A stretch of DNA of 22,553 bases from JAGLGH01 sp034723595 (GCA_034723595.1 JAYEPB010000008.1:1-22553); one strand, 5' to 3'. Shown: positions 14,438-21,875, counted from the stretch's first letter. Translations and numbers: made by a program. The notes: generated from the sequence alone by a model not told the origin.

Positions 14438-15166
14438 ATGAAACGATTATCGTGTTTATTATCGTGTTTAATAGTGGTGCTTCTATTCCTTGTGCTTGTT
14501 GTGCCTCTTGCATACGCAGTTCCAATATGGGGCACTGATGCAACAGAGGAACTTATAGAGAGTCGAAGCAGCAGTGGAGGAGGGATTAACACTACTGGGA
14601 CAGGATGGCTTGAGTTCCAGTTAGATTGGGATGTCTCTTATGATTCTAGCTCTAAGTACTGGACATATTCTTACTTAGTCTCTGTGGAACCTACTCCCAC
14701 AGGGCAAATTAAGGATCTGTCACATTTGATCATTGAGGTGACTGATCCACCTCTGTCAGAATTCTTGACATGGAACGGAAGTGACCCTTCCCACAAGATA
14801 ATTACTCCAGAGGAGTATTCCAGGAACTTACCAAATCCTCTTTTCGGAATAAAGTTTGAAGGATATGAGTCATCTATTGGGTCTTCTGGGAGTTGGTTAT
14901 CGACCATCACGACAAAAAATGAACCAGTATATGGGGTTTTTGCAGCGAAAGATGGAAGTCATGACGGAGTCCTCTTATATGCCTGGAGTACTGCATTAGA
15001 AGAGGCGGATTATAAAACAAATCTATCCTTGACAATCGATGATTTCATAGTCCGGCCAAATGGCACAACACCAATCCCTGAACCAGCAACCATGTTCCTC
15101 TTAGGAACAGGGCTTGTCGGGATGGGATTTACTAAATTCAAGAAGAGAAAGGCACAAAAGTCATAG
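14438..15166 (+). CDS. Secreted PEP-CTERM domain protein
   Basis: The 242-residue protein has an N-terminal signal peptide: basic MKR, a leucine/valine core, and probable cleavage after PLAYA near residue 28. The mature part is beta-rich and Ser/Thr/Gly-rich, with no cysteine. The C-terminus is a textbook PEP-CTERM sorting tail: PIPEPATMFLLGTGLVGMG, a hydrophobic helix, then basic KFKKRK. In bacteria this tail is cut by an exosortase in species that make exopolysaccharide. Archaea usually carry PGF-, PEF- or VPXXXP-type tails. No sortase gene is in the window. The start has AGAGGA 8-10 nt upstream, after a 250-nt leader with five GGAGGTGAT motifs. Use of C-ending codons is higher than in its neighbours, and a hairpin terminator follows, so transfer from a bacterium is plausible. 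Confidence 0.85.
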   Translation: MKRLSCLLSCLIVVLLFLVLVVPLAYAVPIWGTDATEELIESRSSSGGGINTTGTGWLEFQLDWDVSYDSSSKYWTYSYLVSVEPTPTGQIKDLSHLIIEVTDPPLSEFLTWNGSDPSHKIITPEEYSRNLPNPLFGIKFEGYESSIGSSGSWLSTITTKNEPVYGVFAAKDGSHDGVLLYAWSTALEEADYKTNLSLTIDDFIVRPNGTTPIPEPATMFLLGTGLVGMGFTKFKKRKAQKS

Positions 15167-15192
15167 GTTATTATTAGCAGTCAGATGACTTA

Positions 15193-15264
15193 GATATCCA
15201 GATACTAAAGATAATTCATCATCTTAGGTATCTGGATATCATCTTTGAGTGTTTTTTTATTTTT
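15193..15264 (+). terminator. Strong hairpin plus T-tract terminator of the PEP-CTERM gene
   Basis: GATATCCAGATAC (15193-15205) pairs perfectly with GTATCTGGATATC (15228-15240). With a G-U and one A-A mismatch the stem continues through AAGAT/ATCTT to about 20 bp with an 8-nt loop. T-runs follow at 15252-15258 and 15261-15265. This is the form of a bacterial intrinsic terminator, and no other gene here has one. Confidence 0.8.
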
Positions 15265-15308
15265 TATGTTCTTTATTTACCATATAGAAAAGAAACAATA
15301 AGGATTAA

Positions 15309-15320
15309 TTTTATATATTA
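15309..15320 (+). promoter_or_regulatory. TATA box for the DUF2064 gene
   Basis: TTTTATATATTA is centred about 25 nt before the ATG at 15340, which predicts a leaderless transcript; no SD is present. Confidence 0.6.
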
Positions 15321-15339
15321 CCTATTAATAAATTAAGTC

Positions 15340-15978
15340 ATGAGGCATCTTTTGGTTCTAAATAACTTTCCCAGAGAAGGCAAGTCAAAGACCAGGTTGG
15401 GGAAGGATATAGGATATAAGGCAAGTGCGCAATTTGCGAAATATATGCTGGAGGATATAGTAACAGTAGCTTCGAAAGTATGCAGTATCACTGTTGCATG
15501 CCCTAAGAATGATATTGATGATTTTAGCAGAGCATATCCTGGATGGGATTTTTATCAACGTACTCAATATAGTTTAGTCCTTGGCTTGCCAGATTCATTT
15601 AGATATATCTATAATAAGAATGGTCCTAAAAAAGTGATAGCAGTAACTGGAGATATTATTATTAATGAAAGAGAACTGGATTCCTGGTTTAATCATCTTG
15701 ATAGATTTAATATTCTGGCAGGTCCAACATTTGATTTAAGGTTTTATCTAGGAGGATTAGATGAGAAATATGGCAGTCAGTTTGCATCTTATTTGGATAA
15801 ATACCCTTCGTTTGCAAATTTCTTAAATTCATGCATCTCGATAATGGCAAAAGTGCCAAAGGTAAAAATAGTGAAAAGAAAAATAGATATTGATACTCTT
15901 GATGATCTTAAGTCAATCTCTTTTCCTGATAGTTATAGGAAAACAAAGGGATTTCTTTGTCAACAAGGTTATATTTAA
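15340..15978 (+). CDS. DUF2064 glycosyltransferase/nucleotidyltransferase-like protein
   Basis: The 212-residue soluble protein opens LLVLNNFPREGKSKTRLGKDIG, the KTRL signature of DUF2064 (TIGR04282, GT-A-like fold), split here by position. It keeps AKYMLEDIV, a GD pair in VTGDIIINERELD, and the closing IDIDTLDDLKS. Relatives are thought to transfer sugars or nucleotides, and some sit near radical-SAM clusters; the substrate is not known. The PRxGxxKTRL lysine and arginine are intact, so the protein looks functional. It precedes the NFACT gene by 25 nt, but the latter has its own TATA box inside the end of this gene. Confidence 0.75.
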   Translation: MRHLLVLNNFPREGKSKTRLGKDIGYKASAQFAKYMLEDIVTVASKVCSITVACPKNDIDDFSRAYPGWDFYQRTQYSLVLGLPDSFRYIYNKNGPKKVIAVTGDIIINERELDSWFNHLDRFNILAGPTFDLRFYLGGLDEKYGSQFASYLDKYPSFANFLNSCISIMAKVPKVKIVKRKIDIDTLDDLKSISFPDSYRKTKGFLCQQGYI

Positions 15979-15980
15979 AT
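15969..15980 (+). promoter_or_regulatory. TATA box for the NFACT gene
   Basis: TTATATTTAAAT overlaps the stop codon of the DUF2064 gene and is centred about 29 nt before the ATG at 16004, giving a leaderless or nearly leaderless message. Confidence 0.5.
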
Positions 15981-16003
15981 ATCACCTTATCTTATCCTTT
16001 TAT

Positions 16004-17134
16004 ATGCAACTGCTCAAGACACAGACATCTTCAATAGAACTTCATTATCTCATTAAAGAATTTGATATTCTTAAAGATGCGAAAGTTGATCAGATATACC
16101 AACTGAACAAGATGGATTACATATTCCAGTTCCACAAGACAGGAGTTGGCAAACTGAGATTAAGGATTGCGCCTCCTGGATTCACATATCTGACAGCATA
16201 CAAGCCTGAAGTCCAGACTCCTAAAGGATTTTGCATGACTTTGAGGAAGCATCTGGCAAATTCCAGATTAAGGTCAATAAGACAGCTGGGTTTTGAGAGG
16301 ATTATTGAGCTAGAGTTTGAGACAAAAGAAGAAAAGAGATATTTATATATAGAGCTCTTCGGCAAGGGGAATATCATATTTTGCAAAGGAGATTTGACTA
16401 TAATACAGGCTGTGGTGATGCATAAGTGGAAAGACAGGACAGTAAGGCCTGGTCTAAAGTATGAGTATCCAAAAAAGGAATATAATCTTCTGGAATTGTC
16501 TAAGCAGCAGTTGAAAAATCTGCTTGCATCATCTGCTAAGAATGTGGTTCAGCTGCTTGCAGTTGAGCTTGGGCTTGGAGGACTGTATGCAGAAGAGATA
16601 TTAGCGCTTGCAGATATAGATAAGAATAAGAAACAGCTGGATGATAAGGAAGTAACCTCTTTGAACAATCAGCTGCAGGAGCTGAAGAAGAAGGTGATTA
16701 AGCCTGCAATCATCGAGAAAGAAGATGGAATAATCAAAGATATAGTTCCTTTTAGCCTGGAATCCTATAAGGATTTCAAAGCAAAGCAGGCAGAAAGCTA
16801 TAATAATGCGTTTGATCAGATGCTGACTCAGGAAGAGAAAGAAGCAGAGATAGTGGAGACAACATCAAAGTATGAAGAAAAACTGAATAAAGTGAAGAAG
16901 ATGATTGAGATGCAGGAAAAGAGTGTGCAGAAGCTGGAAAAGACAGAAAAAGATTCAACTGCTGCAGGCGAGCTTATGTATAGCAATTATCAGATTGTGG
17001 ATGAGGTGCTAGTAGAGCTTAGGAAAGCAAGGGAAAAATATTCCTGGCAAGAGATAAAAGCAAAGCTGAAAAAGCATAAGATAATAAAAGATATCCTGGA
17101 AAAAGAAGGAAAGATTATTCTTGAATTAACTTAA
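16004..17134 (+). CDS. NFACT-N (Rqc2/RqcH/NEMF-like) protein without the NFACT-R domain
   Basis: The 376-residue protein aligns by motif with the first half of NFACT proteins, which bind stalled large ribosomal subunits and, in RqcH, add alanine tails. The NFACT-N domain covers about residues 1-165 (SSIELHYLIKEF, LRLRIAPPGFTYLT, GFCMTLRKHLANSRL, QLGFERIIELEFE). The helix-hairpin-helix region is about 170-225 (LGGLYAEEILALADID). A coiled coil runs about 255-345. The chain stops after KDILEKEGKIILELT, just where NFACT-R (DUF814) would begin; archaeal homologues are normally about 600 residues or more. The usual catalytic Asp-Arg pair is Glu98-Arg99. The start at 16004 is chosen by the TATA spacing and the family N-terminus, not the open extension to 15890, which overlaps the previous gene. 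Confidence 0.82.
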   Translation: MQLLKTQTSSIELHYLIKEFDILKDAKVDQIYQLNKMDYIFQFHKTGVGKLRLRIAPPGFTYLTAYKPEVQTPKGFCMTLRKHLANSRLRSIRQLGFERIIELEFETKEEKRYLYIELFGKGNIIFCKGDLTIIQAVVMHKWKDRTVRPGLKYEYPKKEYNLLELSKQQLKNLLASSAKNVVQLLAVELGLGGLYAEEILALADIDKNKKQLDDKEVTSLNNQLQELKKKVIKPAIIEKEDGIIKDIVPFSLESYKDFKAKQAESYNNAFDQMLTQEEKEAEIVETTSKYEEKLNKVKKMIEMQEKSVQKLEKTEKDSTAAGELMYSNYQIVDEVLVELRKAREKYSWQEIKAKLKKHKIIKDILEKEGKIILELT

Positions 17135-17148
17135 AAATGTAAGATTTT

Positions 17149-17571
17149 CTATCTTAATATCTGTTGTAAATCAGTTTCAGCTTTTCCCCATGTCTTACTC
17201 ATAGTATAATCTGGCGCAGGAAGACCTCTTAATTCGCTTTTTGAGAGAGATGATGTTCCTATTATAATCGTCTCTGGATTTTTTTCTTTTATAACTGGAA
17301 TTAAATTATAACCAATGTTTTCTAAATATGAGCAAAATCTATTAAAGTCAGTTGTTTCTAAATCTCCCTGATTCTCATAAGGCATTCTATTATCCAATAA
17401 TATTATCTGGTAATCATCTTCTGAGATTCTGCTTTGAGCATCAGCGTAGCATCTTGCAACATCATAATCATCTTCAGAAAAATCAGGGTAATGAGAAGGG
17501 ATTATGTTATTGACTGTGCTTACTAAGACTTCAAGGGGATCTTCTTGATCCTCAACTATTAGTAATTTCAT
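17149..17571 (-). CDS. Stand-alone receiver-domain (CheY-like) protein
   Basis: The 140-residue protein is a single response-regulator receiver domain. It has the acidic pair in LLIVEDQED, the phospho-acceptor Asp in IILLDNRMP, the Thr/Ser in IIIGTSSLS, and the Lys in TMSKTWGKAE. No output domain is attached, so it would act by binding partners. A long loop after strand 3 (YENQGDLETTDFNRFCSYL) is unusual. No histidine kinase is in the window. It converges on the NFACT gene with 14 nt between stops and lies downstream of 5S rRNA on the same strand, with its own TATA box. Confidence 0.82.
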   Translation of the reverse strand: MKLLIVEDQEDPLEVLVSTVNNIIPSHYPDFSEDDYDVARCYADAQSRISEDDYQIILLDNRMPYENQGDLETTDFNRFCSYLENIGYNLIPVIKEKNPETIIIGTSSLSKSELRGLPAPDYTMSKTWGKAETDLQQILR

Positions 17572-17624
17572 CTTATTACTGGAGAATAACCATGTGTTTA
17601 TTCATCTTTCGGTTTAATATGAGA

Positions 17625-17638
17625 GATTTATATATCTT
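17625..17638 (-). promoter_or_regulatory. TATA box for the receiver-domain gene
   Basis: Minus-strand AAGATATATAAATC predicts a start near 17605, about 34 nt before the ATG at 17571. It lies between the 5S terminator tract and the gene, which makes the two transcripts separate. Confidence 0.5.
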
Positions 17639-17673
17639 ATAGGTATTATCCTCTTATGTATAAGATGAAATAT

Positions 17674-17680
17674 AAAAAAA
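17674..17680 (-). terminator. T-tract ending 5S rRNA transcription
   Basis: On the minus strand seven T residues follow directly after the last paired base of the 5S rRNA, the usual archaeal termination signal. Confidence 0.6.
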
Positions 17681-17797
17681 GGTAGACAGCTTTCCATGGT
17701 TCCCGTACATAAGTACAGTACAACATGGAACGTAAGCCTGCTTGACTTCCGTGTTCGAAATGGGAACGGGTAGAACCAAGCCACTATGGCCGTCTGA
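17681..17797 (-). rRNA. rrf: 5S ribosomal RNA, stand-alone gene
   Basis: On the minus strand the terminal stem AGACGGC pairs fully with GCTGTCT (one G-U). The conserved core reads CCCGTTCCCATTTCGAACAC followed by GGAAGTCAAGC, as in archaeal 5S rRNA. The length is about 117 nt. It has its own TATA box 25 nt upstream and a T-tract downstream. No 16S, 23S or tRNA gene is adjacent, so it is unlinked from the rRNA operon, as in many small-genome archaea. Confidence 0.95.
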
Positions 17798-17814
17798 ATA
17801 TAGGGAATCAAAAT

Positions 17815-17829
17815 CCATTTATAAAGCTT
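17815..17829 (-). promoter_or_regulatory. TATA box of the 5S rRNA gene
   Basis: Minus-strand AAGCTTTATAAATGG has its TATA core centred 25 nt upstream of the 5S 5' end at 17797. Because the RNA end is fixed by its stem, this element calibrates the TATA-to-start spacing used for the other calls. Confidence 0.75.
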
Positions 17830-17848
17830 TCTTTTTTCTCAAGCTAAA

Positions 17849-17858
17849 GTATATAAAT
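17849..17858 (+). promoter_or_regulatory. TATA box for the epimerase gene
   Basis: GTATATAAAT is centred about 27 nt before 17881. It is divergent from the 5S TATA box, and the two cores are about 30 bp apart. Confidence 0.55.
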
Positions 17859-17910
17859 GAGCTGGTGTTAGTATAATTATGTGCTTAGAAAGCTGTATGA
17901 GAGAGCGATG

Positions 17911-18855
17911 ATGGAAACTATACTTGTTACTGGCGGAGCTGGATACATAGGTAGCGCAGCTGTGAAGGCATTGATTGAAAAAGGACATGATGTTGTTATA
18001 GTCGATAACATGTCAAATGGCAGGAGAGAGTTTATTGATTCCAGAGCAAAGTTTTATGAGGTTGATCTTGTTGATAAGGAAAATCTGGCAAAGGTATTTT
18101 CTGAGAATAAGATTGATGCAGTGATGCACTTTGCAGGATATAAGGCAGTGGATGAATCAATGGAGAATGCTGTTAAGTATTCTGATAACATCACAGGGAC
18201 TGTGAACCTGCTTAATATGATGGTTAAATATGATGTTGGAAAGATAATTTACTCATCAAGCGCTGCTGTTTATGGTATGCCTAAAGAGTTTCTGGTTGAT
18301 GAGAATTGCGCTCTTAGCACTATTAATTATTACGGCTATACAAAGCTTGCAAGTGAGGAAATGATTGTATGGTATTCCCGTATTCATAAGATTAAGTATA
18401 TTTCTTTGAGATATTTTAATGTTGCAGGAGATGCAGGATTAAACTATACTGACCCTAATGCAAAGAATGTTATGTCTATAATAATGGAAGTTCTGGCAGG
18501 GAAGAGGGATAAGTTTGTGATTTATGGAGATGATTATGACACAAAGGATGGAACTTGCATAAGGGATTATATTGATATCAATGACCTGGTTGATGCGCAT
18601 ATATTGGCGTTGAATGCAGAAGAGAGTGGAGTTATTAATTTAGGTACTTCTACAGGAGTAAGTGTAAGAGAACTTGTTAATATGACCATGGAAGTGACTG
18701 GGAAAAAGCTGAATTATGAAGTTGGTCCTAGCAGACAGGGAGATCCTGCTGGGTTTGTGGCTTCAAATGAGAAGGCTAAGAAAATGATTGGATGGGAGCC
18801 TAAAGTTGGTATTAAAGAGATGATTAGAACTACTTATAGGGCTTATTTTGGGTGA
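17911..18855 (+). CDS. galE: UDP-glucose 4-epimerase family protein
   Basis: This short-chain dehydrogenase/epimerase of 314 residues interconverts UDP-hexoses, probably UDP-Glc/UDP-Gal or their N-acetyl forms. It has the NAD-binding VTGGAGYIGS at the N-terminus, MHFAGYKAVDESM, the catalytic SSSAAVYG serine region, the YGYTK tyrosine/lysine pair, LRYFNVAGD, and DGTCIRDYIDINDL, typical of GalE. METILVTGG at 17911 has GAGAG upstream and matches the family N-terminus. An in-frame GTG at 17881 sits at the predicted transcription start and would add ten residues (leaderless form). It could supply UDP-GalNAc or UDP-Gal for surface glycans from the UDP-sugars made at 9.3-13.3 kb; that link is inferred. 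Confidence 0.92.
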   Translation: METILVTGGAGYIGSAAVKALIEKGHDVVIVDNMSNGRREFIDSRAKFYEVDLVDKENLAKVFSENKIDAVMHFAGYKAVDESMENAVKYSDNITGTVNLLNMMVKYDVGKIIYSSSAAVYGMPKEFLVDENCALSTINYYGYTKLASEEMIVWYSRIHKIKYISLRYFNVAGDAGLNYTDPNAKNVMSIIMEVLAGKRDKFVIYGDDYDTKDGTCIRDYIDINDLVDAHILALNAEESGVINLGTSTGVSVRELVNMTMEVTGKKLNYEVGPSRQGDPAGFVASNEKAKKMIGWEPKVGIKEMIRTTYRAYFG

Positions 18856-18955
18856 ATTTTTAGAAGAAAAATAGTTAAGTTTCTATTCTTCACTTTTTAT
18901 TGATGTTTTATCTATTTTTTGTGAATAATGAAATTAGGTTAAATATTAACGAAAA

Positions 18956-18966
18956 GTTTATATACT
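18956..18966 (+). promoter_or_regulatory. TATA box for the DUF4143 ATPase gene
   Basis: GTTTATATACT predicts a start near 18987. A 13-bp AT-only inverted repeat with a 2-nt bulge (18976-18988 with 18999-19013) spans that start and could be an operator or part of the leader. Confidence 0.45.
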
Positions 18967-19023
18967 AAAACAAAAATTAATTTATTTTAGTTTAATCCAA
19001 AATAAATATTAATTTAAATTAGA

Positions 19024-20280
19024 ATGAAAAAAAGAAAACTCTTTGAAAAGGTTCTGAATGAGAAAAGCACTAACAAGATTTCTATAATTATAGGTCCAAG
19101 GCAGGTAGGGAAAACTACTATCCTAAAAGCACTTTATGAAAAACTATGTATAGACCATAAATGCTTATTTCTTGATTTGGATATTCTGGAAAATCTTGAG
19201 CAAGTCAATTCTTTTGATAGGTTAATCAATATTCTAAAGCTAAATGGATATAAGGACAATCAAAAAGAATATTTTTATCTGTTCCTTGATGAATTTCAAA
19301 GGTATGATGGTGTGTCTATAATTATGAAGAATGTTTATGATAATTGCAAGAATATTAAGATTTATGCATCAGGGTCATCTTCATTGAAAATTAAAGAACA
19401 GGTACAGGAATCTCTTGCTGGAAGAAAGAAAATGCATTTTCTTTATCCTCTTGATTTTGAAGAATTCTTATGGTTTAAGGAAGACACAAAAGCAATAGAA
19501 CAGTTCAATAATATAAGGGAATTATCTGGAGAGGGTTTAAAGATTCCTTATCTGCAGAATTTCCTGTATGAGTTTATGGTTTATGGCGGCTATCCTGAAG
19601 TAGTGTTAACTGAGAATAATGCTGGAAAGATAGAAATCCTGAAAAACATATTTGATTTCTATGTTAAAAAAGATCTTGTTGGTTATCTTAAATTTGGGAA
19701 AATTCTAGGTGTTAAGAAATTGATTGAATATCTTGCAGTCAATAATGCGCAAAAGATAAGATCTGAAGAAGTTGCAGATAGATGTTCTATGAGGCAGTAT
19801 GAGGTAAAGGATTATATTGAGATTCTTAAGGAGACGTTTCTTGTGCTTGAATTAAGACCGTTCTTCACAAATAAGAATAAGGAATTAGTAAAAATGCCAA
19901 AAATGTATTTTATTGATAATGGTGTCAGGAATTTTTTTATCAATAATTTTAACCCTATAAATTTAAGAAATGACAGTGGTTTTTTATTTGAAGGATATAT
20001 TTTGGGCGAGTTGATTAAAGCTGGTCATGAAAATATTAAATATTGGCAGGATAAAAACAGACATGAGGTGGATTTTATTATAGATTTTGTGAGCAACCAG
20101 ATACCTATTGAAGCTAAATTTAAGAATAAATTAAAAAGAGATGATTTTATAGGCATGAATATGTTTCTGAAAAGCTATCCTAAAATAAAGCAAAAGTATC
20201 TGATTAATATTGGAACACAAAAAAAGATACAGGGAATTGATTTGAGGTTGGCGTTTTTCGATGACTTGATTAAGCGTTAA
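19024..20280 (+). CDS. AAA_14/DUF4143 ATPase
   Basis: The 418-residue protein has Walker A IIGPRQVGKTT (about residues 22-32), Walker B FYLFLDEFQ, a sensor-like YASGSSSLKI, and the AGRKKMHFLYPLDFEEF segment typical of AAA_14. The C-terminal DUF4143 has a nuclease-like motif set: FLFEGYILGELI, then RHEVDFIIDF and IPIEAKF, resembling a PD-(D/E)xK core (D, E-x-K). Such proteins are common in bacteria and archaea with expanded accessory genomes; their function is not settled. All motifs are intact. It stands alone with its own TATA box between galE and a block of minus-strand genes. Confidence 0.88.
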   Translation: MKKRKLFEKVLNEKSTNKISIIIGPRQVGKTTILKALYEKLCIDHKCLFLDLDILENLEQVNSFDRLINILKLNGYKDNQKEYFYLFLDEFQRYDGVSIIMKNVYDNCKNIKIYASGSSSLKIKEQVQESLAGRKKMHFLYPLDFEEFLWFKEDTKAIEQFNNIRELSGEGLKIPYLQNFLYEFMVYGGYPEVVLTENNAGKIEILKNIFDFYVKKDLVGYLKFGKILGVKKLIEYLAVNNAQKIRSEEVADRCSMRQYEVKDYIEILKETFLVLELRPFFTNKNKELVKMPKMYFIDNGVRNFFINNFNPINLRNDSGFLFEGYILGELIKAGHENIKYWQDKNRHEVDFIIDFVSNQIPIEAKFKNKLKRDDFIGMNMFLKSYPKIKQKYLINIGTQKKIQGIDLRLAFFDDLIKR

Positions 20281-20398
20281 TCTTTTTCAAGTTAATGAAG
20301 GCAATCTCTTCAATCAAATACCTGAACACTTTGTCATCTCTTTTGGTTGAATCCAGATATAAGTCAAAATAGCCCAAGGGCAAATCCAATACTGGCAG
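20270..20398 (-). pseudogene. Remnant of a minus-strand gene end
   Basis: On the minus strand 42 codons are open, reading DLPLGYFDLYLDSTKRDD, then KVFRYLIEEIAFINLKKINA and a stop that lies inside the end of the DUF4143 gene. Upstream the frame is closed by TGA, but the neighbouring frame continues the same kind of protein (KKSLTASIGFALGLF), which suggests a frameshifted, truncated gene. No start codon is visible. The composition is protein-like; I cannot name the family. Confidence 0.3.
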
Positions 20399-20441
20399 TC
20401 AATGACTTCTTAATTTTGGGCGCAAGTTATGATAATCTTCC

Positions 20442-21173
20442 TCACCAGAATGAAAAAAAATCATCCAACTCTTTCTCGGGAATATTGCCTTTTCTTAATT
20501 CATTGATTAAATCATCTTTTGTTGCCAATAGATTATTCCTAGGTTTAAGGATGCGTTTGTGATTGATATCCTGCCATTTTATCTTTCTGATCAGACTTTC
20601 AATGCCATTTCCATTACATTGCTTTATATTTTGAATATCTTTTACATATGCCCTTTTCTGCCAATAGGATGCTGCGTTCATTCGTGATAATACTTTATTT
20701 GCTTTATCTGAATAAAATGTGAAATATCCTTGCTGGACATCATATTTGCCCCTCTTCCCAAGTTCTTTTCTGATTAGTTCAACAGATACATTATCTCTCC
20801 AAAATATTGGATTTTTCCATTTGAATTGTCCTGGAACTTCTTTTGCCATTAGCTGATTGTAATTGTCTCCAATAATCAATCTTGTACTTGCAGTATACAT
20901 TTGTTCAGCAACTGTTAAGTAATGTTTTGCATGCCAGAATGGCTGGAGGCATTTATCAGCCATATTATAGGGATCTTCTTTCCTTAATCTCTTGCAGAAA
21001 ACATGCGCTCTGAATAGAGGTTTGTCCTCAAACTGATATACCATACTGATTATTGGATAACCTGAATGCACGTTGTATGAACTGTTATCCCTATATTTGT
21101 CTTTAAAATCATTCCATCCTTTGTTATATTTTTGTATTTCATCTTCTATCAGAATATCCTTTATTGTAATCAT
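20442..21173 (-). CDS. Hypothetical protein, 243 aa
   Basis: I do not recognise a family. The soluble protein is rich in aromatic and basic residues. It has a mixed alpha/beta first half (GYPIISMVYQFEDKPLFRA, then HVFCKRLRKEDPYNM), a segment KCLQPFWHAKHYLTVAEQMY, and a helical, lysine-rich C-terminal third ending IPEKELDDFFSFW. The scattered His, Lys and Arg could fit a nucleic-acid-related role, but this is speculation. A TATA box lies about 29 nt upstream of its ATG. Directly before that box sits the palindrome CGATATATATCG shared with the regulator gene behind it, so it is probably controlled by that regulator. Confidence 0.65.
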   Translation of the reverse strand: MITIKDILIEDEIQKYNKGWNDFKDKYRDNSSYNVHSGYPIISMVYQFEDKPLFRAHVFCKRLRKEDPYNMADKCLQPFWHAKHYLTVAEQMYTASTRLIIGDNYNQLMAKEVPGQFKWKNPIFWRDNVSVELIRKELGKRGKYDVQQGYFTFYSDKANKVLSRMNAASYWQKRAYVKDIQNIKQCNGNGIESLIRKIKWQDINHKRILKPRNNLLATKDDLINELRKGNIPEKELDDFFSFW

Positions 21174-21196
21174 TAGATAATGGGGTTATAATAAAG

Positions 21197-21208
21197 AATA
21201 TATTATTT
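21197..21208 (-). promoter_or_regulatory. TATA box for the 243-aa gene
   Basis: Minus-strand AATAATATATTC is centred about 29 nt before the ATG at 21173 and lies immediately downstream of the palindrome at 21213-21224, that is, the palindrome occupies the position just before the TATA box. Confidence 0.45.
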
Positions 21209-21211
21209 GCA

Positions 21212-21228
21212 GCGATATATATCGGGTC
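21212..21228. repeat. 17-bp inverted repeat, copy A (operator candidate)
   Basis: GCGATATATATCGGGTC is the exact reverse complement of the sequence at 21876-21892. Each holds the 12-bp palindrome CGATATATATCG. Copy A touches the stop codon of the regulator gene and precedes the TATA box of the 243-aa gene. Confidence 0.8.
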
Positions 21229-21870
21229 TTATTCAAATAAATAAGGCATCAATTTTTCTTCAGCTTTTCTTAAATGCACCTGATATGTTGAGAAGCTTAA
21301 GTTAGTTAGTTTAGCAAGTTGCTGCACACTTATTTTTCTTGGTGAATGGTAATATCCTTCTTTGATTGCCAGAGTCATTGCTTCTTTTTGTTTTCCTGTC
21401 AATTCTGGATGCATTTTTATTATAGATATTGATTTTACTTTTTTTTGCTGGATTAATATTAATTTACCATTGTATTTTTTTTTGAATAAATTGATAACCT
21501 TTTTCAGAGGTTCTCTTTTAAAGCTTCCTATTGTGATTATTTCATGTCCTTTCTCAGATATCAGCGCAGGGGCAAGATGGATGATGTCTTTGTTATAGAC
21601 GCATTTTGTGTATGTGGGTTCTTTGATTGTTCCGATGAAGAAGTCATTGTTTAACTCGAAGTTTATGATTCTTGCTTCTTTTTTTAATTCTTTTATAAAT
21701 CTTTTTTTGTCTTCTTTTTTTCCAAAGATTGTTCCTGTGATATGAACTGTGATTAAGTCTTTTTCGTAATAATAAGAAAGCGGGAAAGCGAATAAGTTTA
21801 TGTTATATTTTGGGGTTTTGTCTCCTATTAGTGTGCCTTTTCCGCTGAATTTTATTTTTGCTGTCCACAT
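21229..21870 (-). CDS. Bat-type HTH transcription regulator (HTH_10)
   Basis: The 213-residue archaeal regulator's C-terminal 55 residues are the bacterio-opsin-activator HTH: LTGKQKEAMTLAIKEGYY, then ISVQQLAKLTNLSFSTYQVHL and RKAEEKLMPYL (the recognition helix is in LSFSTYQVHLRKAE). The N-terminal 150 residues form a beta-rich sensor-like region of two similar halves without cysteines in a clear cofactor pattern (one Cys in TKCVYNKD). It lies between two 17-bp inverted repeats. Upstream the repeat falls between a TTTAAA TATA candidate and the ATG, suggesting autorepression. Downstream it falls before the TATA box of the 243-aa gene, suggesting activation. Ligand unknown. Confidence 0.87.
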   Translation of the reverse strand: MWTAKIKFSGKGTLIGDKTPKYNINLFAFPLSYYYEKDLITVHITGTIFGKKEDKKRFIKELKKEARIINFELNNDFFIGTIKEPTYTKCVYNKDIIHLAPALISEKGHEIITIGSFKREPLKKVINLFKKKYNGKLILIQQKKVKSISIIKMHPELTGKQKEAMTLAIKEGYYHSPRKISVQQLAKLTNLSFSTYQVHLRKAEEKLMPYLFE

Positions 21871-21875
21871 GTTAT

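Noticed and set aside
14374..14540. Frame of about 54 codons starting at the ATG inside the fifth SD-like motif
   Set aside because: It runs out of frame into the PEP-CTERM signal peptide, its ATG overlaps the motif so spacing is wrong, and the product shows no protein-like pattern.
20347..20562. Plus-strand 71-codon frame downstream of the DUF4143 gene
   Set aside because: It overlaps the 3' end of the 243-aa minus-strand gene and the decayed gene end, has no ribosome binding site, and has shadow-like composition.
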